Positions 36,183 through 45,172 of a stretch of 64,000 bases of DNA are shown in pieces. The notes beneath the pieces are model-generated. The model was not told the origin of the DNA, did no database searches, and was given only the letters and a program-made list of their open reading frames with translations. The position numbers and the translations under genes were made by a program. Numbering within the stretch: the stretch's first letter is position 1; each line of letters begins with the position of its first letter. This DNA is from Marinobacterium litorale DSM 23545 (lineage in GTDB: Bacteria > Pseudomonadota > Gammaproteobacteria > Pseudomonadales > Balneatricaceae). Where the stretch lies: assembly GCF_000428985.1 (NCBI RefSeq), contig NZ_AUAZ01000003.1, forward strand, positions 239,324 to 303,323, read 5' to 3'.

Positions 36183-36216
36183 TCGGTTGGTGTGGTTGCG
36201 GTTTGCAACGACCCGA
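36183..36216 (+). ncRNA. Possible S6:S18 autoregulatory leader hairpin
   Basis: Within the rpsF leader, gttgc (36195-36199) pairs with gcaac (36205-36209). The outer tcgg (36183-36186) can pair with ccga (36213-36216), leaving internal loops with a CCG-containing strand. The S6-S18 complex is known to bind a leader hairpin with a bulged CCG in many bacteria. The fit here is by eye and not proven. Confidence 0.3.
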
Positions 36217-36247
36217 TGCGAAGGCTATTAACCCGTAAGGAGCAATA

Positions 36248-36664
36248 ATGCGTCATTACGAAATCGTCTTTCTGGTTCACCCGAACCAGAGCGAACAGGT
36301 TCCGGCTATGATCGAGCGTTACAAAGCCCTCATCGAAGGCGATAACGGTCAGATCCACCGTCTGGAAGACTGGGGCCGTCGTCAGTTGGCTTACCCGATC
36401 AACAATGTTCACAAGGCACACTACGTGCTGATGAACGTTGAGTGCACCCAGGAAGTCCTGGACGAAATGTCCAACCTGTTCCGTTACAACGATGCTGTGC
36501 TGCGTAACATGGTTATCCGTTGTAAAGAAGCAATCACTGAAGCCTCTCCGATCAAGGCCGCTGAAGCTCGTGAAGAGCGTAAGCCTCGCCGCGAAGAGCG
36601 TAGCTCTGAGCAGAAGCAGGAAAAACCTGCTGAAGAGAAGTCCGAAGCAGCTGCCGAAGAGTAA
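36248..36664 (+). CDS. rpsF: 30S ribosomal protein S6
   Basis: 138 residues starting [25 protein letters not shown], with [13 protein letters not shown] and [18 protein letters not shown], all canonical S6. The C-terminal tail (about 108-138) is rich in Glu and Lys, as in proteobacterial S6 that is glutamylated by RimK. A TAAGGAG site precedes the ATG. Forms a heterodimer with S18, encoded 18 bases downstream. Confidence 0.98.
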   Translation: MRHYEIVFLVHPNQSEQVPAMIERYKALIEGDNGQIHRLEDWGRRQLAYPINNVHKAHYVLMNVECTQEVLDEMSNLFRYNDAVLRNMVIRCKEAITEASPIKAAEAREERKPRREERSSEQKQEKPAEEKSEAAAEE

Positions 36665-36682
36665 TTATTAAGGAGAGTTCAG

Positions 36683-36913
36683 ATGGCACGTTTTTTCCGT
36701 CGTCGCAAGTTTTGCCGTTTCACCGCTGAAGGCGTTAAAGAGATCGATTACAAGGATCTCGACACCCTGAAAGGCTACATCACCGAAACTGGCAAAATCG
36801 TTCCGAGCCGCATCACCGGTACCAAAGCGCGTTACCAGCGTCAGCTGGCCACCGCCATCAAGCGTGCGCGTTACGTGGCTCTGCTGCCGTACACTGACAG
36901 CCACGACATCTAA
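36683..36913 (+). CDS. rpsR: 30S ribosomal protein S18
   Basis: 76 residues, normal length, starting [25 protein letters not shown], with [34 protein letters not shown]. Codon use is strongly biased, as expected for a ribosomal gene. It follows rpsF by 18 bases with an AAGGAGAG site. Confidence 0.98.
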   Translation: MARFFRRRKFCRFTAEGVKEIDYKDLDTLKGYITETGKIVPSRITGTKARYQRQLATAIKRARYVALLPYTDSHDI

Positions 36914-37029
36914 GGTTCGTCCGGCCAGAGCCGGATCTGCCCGGCGCGATAAACCCGCAAGGTGAGTCGCGCGGATGAACAGGTTAGAGGTGAGACGGGG
37001 CATGCCCGTCAACCGGATAGGAATTAAAC

Positions 37030-37047
37030 CTGCAGCCAGGGCTGCAG
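37030..37047 (+). other. Hairpin in the rplI leader
   Basis: The 7-bp perfect stem ctgcagc/gctgcag with a four-base loop lies 19 bases before the rplI start, within the 153-base rpsR-rplI spacer. No T-run follows. It could be a processing site or an element regulating L9 translation. Confidence 0.35.
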
Positions 37048-37066
37048 ATATGATGAGGTTTACGAG

Positions 37067-37513
37067 ATGGAAGTAATTCTGCTCGAGAGCATCGGCAAGC
37101 TGGGTCAGCTTGGCGACAAGGTTGCGGTGAAGGGCGGCTTTGGCCGTAACTACCTGATCCCGCAGGGTAAAGCCGTACCGGCTACTGAGATCAACATCGC
37201 ACGTTTCGAAGAGCGTCGTGCAGAGCTGGAGCAGGCTGAAGCTGAGAAGCTGACTGCGGCCAACGCTCGCGCTGACCAGCTCAACGATCTGGAGCTGTCT
37301 GTTGTCGCTAAAGCCGGTGACGAAGGCAAGCTGTTCGGTTCTATCGGTACGCGTGATATCGCTGATGCGATCACCGAAGCCGGTATCGAAGTGGACAAGA
37401 GCGAAGTTCGTCTGCCGTCCGGTACTATCCGCAGCATCGGTGAGTACGAAATCGCCCTCCAGCTGCACCCGGAAGTGATCGCGAACATGAAGCTGACTGT
37501 CGTCAGCGAATAA
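37067..37513 (+). CDS. rplI: 50S ribosomal protein L9
   Basis: 148 residues, normal length, starting [36 protein letters not shown], then a long central helix (about 45-75) and the C-terminal domain with [19 protein letters not shown] ribosome site precedes it by seven bases. Last gene of the ribosomal trio; a terminator follows. Confidence 0.98.
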   Translation: MEVILLESIGKLGQLGDKVAVKGGFGRNYLIPQGKAVPATEINIARFEERRAELEQAEAEKLTAANARADQLNDLELSVVAKAGDEGKLFGSIGTRDIADAITEAGIEVDKSEVRLPSGTIRSIGEYEIALQLHPEVIANMKLTVVSE

Positions 37514-37530
37514 ACCGCTCGTCGGTTTAG

Positions 37531-37570
37531 AAAAGCACTGCTCTCTCTACATGAGGGGCGGTGCTTTTTT
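37531..37570 (+). terminator. Rho-independent terminator after rplI
   Basis: The arms agcactgc and gcggtgct form an 8-bp stem with one wobble pair and are followed by a run of six T. It closes the rpsF-rpsR-rplI transcript ahead of dnaB. Confidence 0.85.
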
Positions 37571-37680
37571 GTTTCTGGATACCGATAGGGCAGGCACTCT
37601 TCAGTCATCCGCCTGCGTCGATTAGACTACGTCTTTCCGGCTGTCGCGCTGGATCACCCATCTGACTCGGAACTGCTGCT

Positions 37681-39066
37681 GTGGATATGGCCGAACTCAA
37701 CGACGAAGCGCTGGAAGGTGCGAAAATACCTCCTCACTCCATGGAGGCGGAGCAGTCCGTGCTGGGCGGCTTGATGCTCGACAACAACGCCTGGGACACC
37801 GTGTCCGAGGTGGTGCTGGACCAGCATTTTTATACGGCCAGTCATCGTTCTATCTACCGGACCATGCAGAAACTGGTAGACGAAGGGCGGCCTATCGATG
37901 TGGTGACCCTTTCCGAAGAGCTGGACCGCGTTGCTGAGCTGGAGCAGGCCGGCGGACTGGAGTACCTGGTTTCACTGGCACGCAATACACCCAGCGCGTC
38001 CAATATCCGCGCCTATTCCGAGATTGTCCGCGACCGTGCACTGCTGCGGCAGATGATCACCGTGGCCAATACCATTGCCGACAACGCCTTTTTTCCACAG
38101 GGGCGTGCATCCGATGAGATTCTGAACGAAGCCGAGCAGAAAATCTTTGAGATTGCTGAAAACCGGCCTAATCAGGGTGGTCCGGAGTCGGTTAATCCGT
38201 TGCTGAAGCGCGCGGTGGACAGGATCGATACCCTGTTTAATAACGCCGATGCGCTGACCGGTGTGACCACTGGCTTTGATGATCTGGATGATCGCACCGG
38301 CGGCTTGCAGAAATCGGATCTTATTATCGTAGCGGCGCGTCCCTCCATGGGTAAGACCACCTTTGCCATGAACCTGGTGGAGAACGCCCTGATGGGCACG
38401 GAGAAGCCGGTCCTCGTATTCAGTCTCGAGATGCCCGCTGACCAGTTGATCTCCCGTATGCTCTCTTCACTGGGCAAGATCGATCAGACCCGCGTGCGTA
38501 ACGGTCAGCTGCAGGAGGATGACTGGCCGAAGCTGACGGCGGCGGTCAATATGCTCAAGAACAAGCCGCTCTACATCGATGATCAGCCCGGTATCAGCCC
38601 TAACGAGATGCGTGCCCGGGCCCGGCGTATCGTCCGTGAGCATGGCGAACTGGGTATGATCATGGTCGACTATCTGCAGTTGATGTCGATGAAAAACGGC
38701 AAGAACGAGGGCCGTACCCAGGAGATTTCCGAGATATCCCGCTCCCTCAAAGCACTGGCCAAGGAGATGGAGTGCCCGGTGATCGCGCTGTCGCAGCTCA
38801 ACCGCTCTCTGGAGCAGCGCCCCAACAAACGCCCGGTAAACTCCGACCTGCGTGAATCCGGCGCCATCGAGCAGGACGCCGACGTGATCATGTTTATCTA
38901 TCGTGATGAGGTCTACAACGAAGACAGCCCGGAGAAGGGGGTTGCGGAGATTATTATCGGTAAGCAGCGTAACGGTCCCATCGGTACCACCAGACTGGCA
39001 TTTATCGGTAAGTACACTCGCTTTGAAAACCTGGCCCACAGCTATGACTATGGGCCGGATGAATAA
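37681..39066 (+). CDS. dnaB: Replicative DNA helicase DnaB
   Basis: Hexameric 5'-3' helicase of the replication fork. 461 residues from the GTG at 37681; an ATG two codons later is equally possible. The N-terminal domain contains PPHSMEAEQSVLGGLMLDN. The RecA-like domain has the Walker A ARPSMGKTTFAMN, Walker B-like IMVDYLQLMS, and SQLNRSLEQR. No intein. It follows the ribosomal trio, the usual neighbourhood. Confidence 0.97.
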   Translation: MDMAELNDEALEGAKIPPHSMEAEQSVLGGLMLDNNAWDTVSEVVLDQHFYTASHRSIYRTMQKLVDEGRPIDVVTLSEELDRVAELEQAGGLEYLVSLARNTPSASNIRAYSEIVRDRALLRQMITVANTIADNAFFPQGRASDEILNEAEQKIFEIAENRPNQGGPESVNPLLKRAVDRIDTLFNNADALTGVTTGFDDLDDRTGGLQKSDLIIVAARPSMGKTTFAMNLVENALMGTEKPVLVFSLEMPADQLISRMLSSLGKIDQTRVRNGQLQEDDWPKLTAAVNMLKNKPLYIDDQPGISPNEMRARARRIVREHGELGMIMVDYLQLMSMKNGKNEGRTQEISEISRSLKALAKEMECPVIALSQLNRSLEQRPNKRPVNSDLRESGAIEQDADVIMFIYRDEVYNEDSPEKGVAEIIIGKQRNGPIGTTRLAFIGKYTRFENLAHSYDYGPDE

Positions 39067-39102
39067 ACGTCTTTAACGACCTCCGTTAGGCAGCTAACCG
39101 AC

Positions 39103-39540
39103 TCAGCCTTCAGTCTCTTTTATCATTTGTTCACGGAAGGCTTTCGGGATAGGGCTGATCTTGCGTGTATCGTAATCGAAGAACACGATGCCTGTTTTGC
39201 AGTGGGCAATTTCTACCGCGGTTTTCTTATTCGTCAGCAGATAGTAGATGTCGCAGCCGTATTTATTGAAATCACAGACGGCGATGTCTATCTGGATACT
39301 ATCGCCATAAAACCCCTCTGCCTTATAAATGATGGCGGAGTCAGACATGATCAGCCCTACCCCTTCTATATCCGTTTCGGTGTAGTGATAGTTGCGAAGA
39401 AAGCGCACCCGCGCTTCATGGACCATTGCCAGGACCGCATCATTGCCCAAATGTCCTGTGTAGTTGATGTCGCTGATCTGTACCGGAATTTCGGTGCTGA
39501 ACAGGTAATTCTCCGGCATATCAATCCGCACTCGCGCCAT
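39103..39540 (-). CDS. Hotdog-fold acyl-CoA thioesterase
   Basis: 145 residues of the 4-hydroxybenzoyl-CoA thioesterase type. The active-site region is IPVQISDINYTGHLGNDAVLAMVHEARVRFL, with the usual aspartate just before the Y-G-H. The protein has a YbgC-like length, but the loops differ from YbgC and it is not next to tol genes. Substrate unknown. It stands between dnaB (convergent) and bioA (same strand, 71 bases away). Confidence 0.88.
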   Translation of the reverse strand: MARVRIDMPENYLFSTEIPVQISDINYTGHLGNDAVLAMVHEARVRFLRNYHYTETDIEGVGLIMSDSAIIYKAEGFYGDSIQIDIAVCDFNKYGCDIYYLLTNKKTAVEIAHCKTGIVFFDYDTRKISPIPKAFREQMIKETEG

Positions 39541-39611
39541 AATCCTCTCCTGATATCACAGCTTTCCAGGGAAATAGAGTAGCTTAAAACCCGGCCGTAA
39601 GGGCAGGGGCG

Positions 39612-40901
39612 TTACTCACATAGATCGCTCAAAACCTTGACGATTGCGCCACACAGCGAGGTGAGATCTTCGTCAGACATCACATAAGGCGGCATCACGT
39701 AAACCAGCTTGCCAAAGGGGCGTACCCAGACGCCGGCTTCAACGAAACGCGGCTGGATTTCGGCCAGCGAGACAGGCTCGTGCAGCTCAACAACACCGAT
39801 AGCACCCAGCGCCCGAACGTCGGCAACGTTATTGAGCTTGGCGGCGGGGGTCAGTTTCTCTTTCAGCTGTTGCTCAATCCGCCGGACCTGGCTTTGCCAG
39901 TCCTGCTCTTGTAGCAGAGCCAGGCTTTCGTTGGCCACGGCGCAGGCCAGAGGGTTGCCCATAAACGTGGGGCCGTGCATAAAGCAACCGGCACCGCCTT
40001 TGGAGATTGTCTCGCCGATATGGGCAGTGGTCAGGGTGGCAGCCAGGGTCATGTAGCCACCGGTGAGCGCTTTACCCAGGCAAAGGATATCGGGACTGAT
40101 ACCGGCGTGATTACACGCGAACAGCTCGCCGCTGCGGCCAAAACCGGTGGCGATCTCGTCGGCGATCATCAGTACCTCGTAGCGGTCACAGAGTGTACGG
40201 GCGCCCTTGAGCCACTCGGGCGAATAAAAGTACATGCCGCCGGCACCCTGGACGACCGGCTCCAGAATCAGTGCGGCGATCTCGTCGCCATGCTCGGCCA
40301 GTGTCTGCTCAAGCGCATCCAGGTCACCATCGCGCAGTGCCTCCCCGAAACGGGTTTCCGGGCGCGGGATGAAGAATTGCTGAGCGAGTACACCGCTGAA
40401 CAGTTCATGCATACCGGTGACCGGATCACAGACCGACATGGCACCAAAGGTGTCGCCGTGGTAACCGTTCCTCAGTGCCAGCATTTTGTGTTTGCCCGGT
40501 TTACCGCGGGCGTGCCAGTACTGAATCGCCATTTTCATGGAGACTTCGGCGGATACAGAGCCTGAATCGGCCAGAAAGACGCGATCCAACCCTTCCGGTG
40601 TCATGGCAACCAGTTTTTTGGCCAACTCAATGGCGGGCTCATGGGTGATGCCGCCGAACATGACGTGGGCCATTTTGTCGATCTGACCATGGGCGGCGGC
40701 GTTCAAGCGCGGGTGGTTATAACCGTGGATCGCCGACCACCAGGAAGCCATGCCGTCGATCAGCTCGCGCCCGTCGCTGAGTCTGATTCGCACGCCGGAT
40801 GCCGAGTCCACCGGCGTCATGGGCGGTGGGTTGATCATCGACGAGTAGGGGTGCCAGATATGCTGTTGGTCGAAGGCCAGTTGTTGTTCGCTGATCGGCA
40901 T
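39612..40901 (-). CDS. bioA: Adenosylmethionine-8-amino-7-oxononanoate aminotransferase
   Basis: PLP enzyme converting KAPA to DAPA in biotin synthesis. The ATG at 40899-40901 (complement) gives 429 residues, the same as E. coli BioA, starting MPISEQQLAFDQQHIWHPY; a longer frame upstream runs into the photolyase-like gene. Motifs: SGSVSAEVSMKMA, MIADEIATGFGRSGELFACNHA, and the PLP lysine in LCLGKALTGGYMTLAAT. It lies 8 kb from bioBFHCD, downstream of two photolyase-family genes. Confidence 0.95.
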   Translation of the reverse strand: MPISEQQLAFDQQHIWHPYSSMINPPPMTPVDSASGVRIRLSDGRELIDGMASWWSAIHGYNHPRLNAAAHGQIDKMAHVMFGGITHEPAIELAKKLVAMTPEGLDRVFLADSGSVSAEVSMKMAIQYWHARGKPGKHKMLALRNGYHGDTFGAMSVCDPVTGMHELFSGVLAQQFFIPRPETRFGEALRDGDLDALEQTLAEHGDEIAALILEPVVQGAGGMYFYSPEWLKGARTLCDRYEVLMIADEIATGFGRSGELFACNHAGISPDILCLGKALTGGYMTLAATLTTAHIGETISKGGAGCFMHGPTFMGNPLACAVANESLALLQEQDWQSQVRRIEQQLKEKLTPAAKLNNVADVRALGAIGVVELHEPVSLAEIQPRFVEAGVWVRPFGKLVYVMPPYVMSDEDLTSLCGAIVKVLSDLCE

Positions 40902-40963
40902 GCGGTTACCTCGTGCGCTTTTATTCACCGGGTGGGCGAGTCTAGCACACTGGCCGGCACTGA

Positions 40964-42517
40964 TCAGAGCGCCTCCAGGTGGTTCAGACACCAATCGGCT
41001 CTATCCAGTATCGTCCGGCGCTCTTCGGCATCTCGCTTGTCCCATCCCTTATAGATCACCGCCATACGCGGGTTGTTTTCGAACCGGGTACGATGGCGGT
41101 GGAGAAAAGACCAGTAGAGGCTGTTAAACGGGCAGGCGTGATCGCCAACGCGCTCGCGGACCTGATAGCTGCAGTTGCGGCAGTAGTCGCTCATGCGGTT
41201 GATGTACTGGCCGCTGGCAGCATAGGGTTTGCTGGCGACCAGCCCGCCATCGGCGAATTGACTCATACCGCGGGTGTTGGGCTGCTCGACCCACTCGATG
41301 GCATCTACGTAAACCCCCAGGTACCAGTTATCCACTTCATCCGGATCGATACCCGCAAGCAGACAGAAATTACCGATCACCATCAAGCGTTGGATATGGT
41401 GTGCGTAGCTGTATTCCAGCGATTGGCCCAGAGCATGGCGCATGCAGTTCATCTCTGTTTCGCCGTGCCAAAAATAGTCGGGTAGGGCGCGTTCTGCCTG
41501 CAATGCGTTGAACGAGCTGTAGTTGGGCATATTGGCCCAGTAGATGCCGCGCACGAACTCACGCCAGCCTAAGATCTGACGAACGAAGCCCTCGATTTGC
41601 GCCAGTGAAATGCGCTCCGGGTTTTGTTGCCAGGCGTTCAGCGCGGCATCGATCACCTGCCTGGGGTGCAGCATTTTGCTGTTCAGGGCAAAGGAGAGGC
41701 GGGAATGGTAAAGGCTCCAGTGTGCTGCGCCTTTCTCGGTCATCGCATCCTGGTAGTGGCCAAAGGCGGGCAGCAAGCGCTCGCAGAAATAGACCAGCAG
41801 CTCCCTCGATTGAGCCCGGTTAATCGGCCATGGCAGTGTCGCCTGTGAGGTACCGAAGGTGTCGATGCTGTGGCGCTCGAGTCGTTCAAGTATGGCGGAT
41901 ACATCATTAGTGAATAGACGTGGTGGTGGCACCGCCAGGCTTTCATCAGCTTTAAATGCCTGGCGGTTGTCGGCATCGAAGTTCCACTGCCCGCCTGTGG
42001 GCTCGCCATCCTTGATCAGTATACCGAAGCGTTTGCGCATGCGGCGGTAGAACATCTCCATCCGGTGGGCTTTGTTGGCCTGGAAGTGGCGCGGTATCTC
42101 ATCAAACGGGAGTAGGAAGTGTTCGCTGTCCTGCTCCCTGACAGGTATATCCAGCCGGGATGCAAACTGGCGCAGTTGCTCCAGCAGCCGGTACTCATCG
42201 GGGCGTTGGAACTCGAAGGCCCCAATTGCGTGGCTTTCGATCACGTCCGTAAGCAGGGCGGGTAGATCGGCGTACTCGGTTGTTTGATCGAGGGTAAGGT
42301 AGAGCACCTTATGGCCGGCCTGTTCCAGCGCCTTGGCGAAGCGTTCCATGGCGGCAAAGAAAGCGCAGACCTTTTGCACATGGTGGCGGACGTAACCGGT
42401 TTCCTGTTTCAGCTCGGCGATCAGGTAGAGGCGGTTTGGATTGAGTTCCTTGAACCAACCGTGGTTGGCGTTTAGTTGGTCGCCGAGAATCAGGCGCAGG
42501 GTCTTGGCTTGGGTCAA
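40964..42517 (-). CDS. Iron-sulfur bacterial cryptochrome/photolyase (FeS-BCP, PhrB type)
   Basis: 517 residues. A light-dependent repair enzyme family carrying FAD, a lumazine-type antenna and a [4Fe-4S] cluster; a characterised member repairs (6-4) photoproducts. It starts at TTG, overlapping the DUF2256 stop. The N-terminal part begins [16 protein letters not shown], and the C-terminal part has [17 protein letters not shown] and [17 protein letters not shown]. The cluster cysteines are C358, C446, C449 and C462, spaced 88, 3 and 13 residues as in Agrobacterium PhrB. I infer DNA repair over pure signalling, but the sequence cannot settle it. Confidence 0.92.
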   Translation of the reverse strand: MTQAKTLRLILGDQLNANHGWFKELNPNRLYLIAELKQETGYVRHHVQKVCAFFAAMERFAKALEQAGHKVLYLTLDQTTEYADLPALLTDVIESHAIGAFEFQRPDEYRLLEQLRQFASRLDIPVREQDSEHFLLPFDEIPRHFQANKAHRMEMFYRRMRKRFGILIKDGEPTGGQWNFDADNRQAFKADESLAVPPPRLFTNDVSAILERLERHSIDTFGTSQATLPWPINRAQSRELLVYFCERLLPAFGHYQDAMTEKGAAHWSLYHSRLSFALNSKMLHPRQVIDAALNAWQQNPERISLAQIEGFVRQILGWREFVRGIYWANMPNYSSFNALQAERALPDYFWHGETEMNCMRHALGQSLEYSYAHHIQRLMVIGNFCLLAGIDPDEVDNWYLGVYVDAIEWVEQPNTRGMSQFADGGLVASKPYAASGQYINRMSDYCRNCSYQVRERVGDHACPFNSLYWSFLHRHRTRFENNPRMAVIYKGWDKRDAEERRTILDRADWCLNHLEAL

Positions 42518-42678
42518 ATCGGCTTGGTCCTTTTACCGGGCGAGCGGCGACAGCGCTCAGAGCAGTAGATCACCTGATCCCAGCAGCGTGCCCAGCGCTT
42601 GCGCCATGTAAATGGCCGCTGGCACACAGGGCAGGTTTTCTCAGGCAGGTGTGGTTTAGCATGCACCGAAATACGCAT
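42514..42678 (-). CDS. DUF2256 zinc-finger-like mini-protein
   Basis: 54 residues starting [19 protein letters not shown]. The pattern [18 protein letters not shown], then YCSERCRR, gives two CxxC-type pairs (C16/C19 and the later C-x3-C) that look like a treble-clef zinc finger. The family DUF2256 is often found beside photolyase/cryptochrome genes. The stop overlaps the TTG of the FeS-BCP gene, and the start is 17 bases after the cry-DASH stop, so all three are co-translated. Function unknown; a DNA- or RNA-binding helper is plausible. Confidence 0.88.
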   Translation of the reverse strand: MRISVHAKPHLPEKTCPVCQRPFTWRKRWARCWDQVIYCSERCRRSPGKRTKPI

Positions 42679-42695
42679 CCTTGATTGTTGGTCGC

Positions 42696-44024
42696 TTAGT
42701 CATGGTGTTCGGGAACGATGGGCCAATCCACATAATCCACATGGTCGAGCAGCTTCAGCTCGCTGTTTCCGGCCCAGTGTTGAATGTACTGGTGCAGTGG
42801 ATCGTACTGCCGGGTTTGCCACTCCAGGTCGAAATGACGGCCACCCCTGGGATCCGCGCCGACACCGGCGATATACTGCCAGTTCCCCCAGTTGCAGGCG
42901 GGGTCGTAGTCGATCAATTGCTGCTGAAACCAGGAAGCACCATAGCGCCAGTCCAGTGACAGCTCGTTGACGAGGCAGCTGGCGGCCAATTGGCGTCCGC
43001 GGTTGGAGAGCGTCCCAGTGCTGGCGAGCTGTTTCATACAGGCGTTGACAATGGGGTAGGGGGTTTCGCCTTCGATCCATTTGCGGAAACGCCCGGGATA
43101 GAAACTGGTCAGTGGTGGTTTTGAGGTGATCCCGCGAAACCGGTAGAGGCCGACACCGAATTTTTGCGCATACCACTGAAAGTACTCGCGCCAGAGCAGT
43201 TCAAAACTGATCCATTCGGTTGAATCGTTGCGCACCCGTTCCTGTTCGTAGCGCTTGAGGCGATCGATAACCTGTCGTGCCGACAAGCAGCCATGGGCCA
43301 GCCAGGGGCTCAGTCCAGTGCTGGTATCGCCACCGGACAGTGAATTGCGGGTCTGCTTGTAATGGGCGGGTAACTGATCAGCAAAATAGTACTCAAGCCG
43401 AGCATGGGCAGCGCTTTCGCCGCCGCTGAAAAGCGTTATATCTGCTGTTGCGTCAGGCAGTTCATTCCAGTGACTGGGTTCCACGGCGATCGGCGGTGGT
43501 GGCAGCTGACCCGGTGCTGCCAGCGGGGTAGAGATGTGCAGAGATTCAACCGCTTTGCGGAATTGAGTAAAGGTGGTTGGCAGGTGTTGAAGGTCAAAGG
43601 GCAGATGATCCGGAGAGAATAGAGTGTGGGTCCAGAACTGGGCGATATGGAGCCTCGGGTGGCGCTCGCGTATCTGTTCCAGCTGCTGTTGCTCATCGCT
43701 CGCTACCGCATGGCTGCGAACCAGCGTATCGACCCGATATTTACGGATCAGCTGATCAATGGTGGTTTCCGGGTCGTCGAAACGGATCAAAAGCCGTTGC
43801 CCAAGAGCGCTCAGCTGATGGTCGAGTTCGCGCAGCGATTGATAAATAAAACGCCAGCGATGTTGGCCCATAGGCCGTGACTGGAACTGCCCGGGCTGGA
43901 ACCAGCTCGGATCCACGCAATAAACCAATAACATCTGATCGGCACTGGCGGCGGCTGCGCGCAATGCCGGGTTATCGCATAGGCGAAGGTCGTGGGTGAG
44001 CCAGTAAAGCGCCGTTGTCGCCAT
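42696..44024 (-). CDS. Cryptochrome DASH
   Basis: 442-residue FAD/folate protein of the cryptochrome DASH group, which repairs cyclobutane dimers in single-stranded or looped DNA and may signal. The N-terminal antenna domain starts [17 protein letters not shown]. The FAD domain contains [32 protein letters not shown], and the DASH signature [15 protein letters not shown] followed by [17 protein letters not shown] and [22 protein letters not shown] lies seven bases before the ATG and overlaps an 11-bp inverted repeat. First gene of the light cassette. Confidence 0.93.
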   Translation of the reverse strand: MATTALYWLTHDLRLCDNPALRAAAASADQMLLVYCVDPSWFQPGQFQSRPMGQHRWRFIYQSLRELDHQLSALGQRLLIRFDDPETTIDQLIRKYRVDTLVRSHAVASDEQQQLEQIRERHPRLHIAQFWTHTLFSPDHLPFDLQHLPTTFTQFRKAVESLHISTPLAAPGQLPPPPIAVEPSHWNELPDATADITLFSGGESAAHARLEYYFADQLPAHYKQTRNSLSGGDTSTGLSPWLAHGCLSARQVIDRLKRYEQERVRNDSTEWISFELLWREYFQWYAQKFGVGLYRFRGITSKPPLTSFYPGRFRKWIEGETPYPIVNACMKQLASTGTLSNRGRQLAASCLVNELSLDWRYGASWFQQQLIDYDPACNWGNWQYIAGVGADPRGGRHFDLEWQTRQYDPLHQYIQHWAGNSELKLLDHVDYVDWPIVPEHHD

Positions 44025-44031
44025 GGAGCCT

Positions 44032-44063
44032 CCTGTAACGTACTGATCTGCTTACGTTACAGG
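44032..44063 (-). promoter_or_regulatory. Perfect 11-bp inverted repeat abutting the cry-DASH ribosome site
   Basis: Arms cctgtaacgta (44032-44042) and tacgttacagg (44053-44063) match perfectly around a 10-base spacer. On the minus strand, the end of the second arm (ACAGG) is part of the AGGAGG site. As RNA it would form a stable hairpin that hides the ribosome site; as DNA it could be a repressor operator. No T-run follows, so it is not a standard terminator for the TDT gene. Confidence 0.55.
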
Positions 44064-44090
44064 ATAGCTGATGGATCACCGGCTGATGCC

Positions 44091-45077
44091 TTAATCGGGT
44101 TGGAACAGTTGCCCGCTGATGGCCGCTTTCAGGGTTCTCAGCATCAATACCGTGACCAAGGTGGAGATCAAAGCCAGTGACGCCCACGCCAGTACCGAGA
44201 AAACGTTTCCACCGATGCGCTCATGCATGATCTGGGTCGCGATGGAGAAGGCAGCCAAAGGGAAGGAATAGGCCCACCAGGAGATGAAAAAGGGCAGTCG
44301 GATAAAGTAACGCCACTGCGTCAGTAAGAGCAGAACCAGAAACAGCGACGCATAGAAAAGAATACGCGAAAAGCCATCGATGGCGCCCCCGTTGAGCTGG
44401 GTATAGGCGATAAAGCCCACTGCCGGAGGCGCGATCAGAATAAAGAGCGTTGGCAGCAGTTTTTGCGGCAGCGGGTCGTGGAAGAGTACACGATTAAAAA
44501 TCAGTGTTTTCAGAATAATCCAATACACGAGGCCAATAGCGAAGAAGAACCAGCTCAGCTCAACGTAGCCATGGTGTACACCGGCGATGGGAATCAGAAT
44601 GTTACCTACGACGGGTATAAACCAGGCAGGCGTACTATGAACAACCTGGAAGCGGGTGTGGTGGATCCACTGCGTCATCACATGCAGCGTAAACAGCAGG
44701 TGCATAAAGCTGCCCATCACCCAGAGTATATGAGACAAGGTTTGTGAGACCGGGAGTGTGGCCGTCGAGAACAGAACCAGGCTGATGGAAAACGCCGGGA
44801 AAAAGCTGATCTTTATGGGATGGCTCCATTCAGCCAGCACCGCTTGCGGATAACGCAGGATCTTCAGCAGATAGCTGCCGGTCAGCATCAGCATCAGGCA
44901 AGCGGCCATAACCAGCAGGACTTGGCTGACTAACAAAGGAGCACCGAGGGTTTCATGGGCTTTCTGCCAGCTCAGCGTCAGCCCAACACTGCCCATGATC
45001 ATGGAAAAGATGGAAATGGGCAGGTGTTGCAGATGGCCGGCGCTATCGGAACTGGCGCTTTGTTGGATGGTTGGCAT
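44091..45077 (-). CDS. SLAC1/TDT family anion channel or exporter (TehA-like)
   Basis: 328 residues with about ten evenly spaced hydrophobic helices, the TDT/SLAC1 fold. It begins with a short polar segment, then LPISIFSMIMGSVGLTLSWQKA, the family's first helix. VVGNILIPIAG follows, and a central FISWWAYSFPLAAF helix lies near the C-terminus. Members carry tellurite, sulfite, C4-dicarboxylates or act as anion channels. Substrate here unknown; a nearby TauE-type gene hints at sulfur oxyanions, which is weak inference. An 8-bp AT-rich inverted repeat lies upstream. Confidence 0.86.
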   Translation of the reverse strand: MPTIQQSASSDSAGHLQHLPISIFSMIMGSVGLTLSWQKAHETLGAPLLVSQVLLVMAACLMLMLTGSYLLKILRYPQAVLAEWSHPIKISFFPAFSISLVLFSTATLPVSQTLSHILWVMGSFMHLLFTLHVMTQWIHHTRFQVVHSTPAWFIPVVGNILIPIAGVHHGYVELSWFFFAIGLVYWIILKTLIFNRVLFHDPLPQKLLPTLFILIAPPAVGFIAYTQLNGGAIDGFSRILFYASLFLVLLLLTQWRYFIRLPFFISWWAYSFPLAAFSIATQIMHERIGGNVFSVLAWASLALISTLVTVLMLRTLKAAISGQLFQPD

Positions 45078-45090
45078 ACCGGGAGCCTCA

Positions 45091-45112
45091 AATATTAGGT
45101 ATGTCTAATATT
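45091..45112 (-). promoter_or_regulatory. Operator-like AT-rich inverted repeat upstream of the TDT gene
   Basis: The perfect arms aatattag and ctaatatt enclose six bases, centred about 25 bases upstream of the TDT start. It lies immediately before the GAGG ribosome site. The size and AT-rich symmetry suit a MarR, Rrf2 or TetR-type repressor site. No regulator gene is adjacent. Confidence 0.45.
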
Positions 45113-45172
45113 CTACCGGGGAGGCTGGTCTGTGTGAAGGATTCCTTGTCCGGCAGGGTGCGACACAGTGTC

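Noticed and set aside
36975-37076. 33-codon basic frame overlapping the rplI start
   Set aside because: No ribosome site, overlaps rplI out of frame and contains the leader hairpin; most likely chance.
36668-37468. 266-codon minus-strand frame across rpsR and rplI
   Set aside because: Antisense to highly expressed ribosomal genes; the open frame is a by-product of their biased codons.
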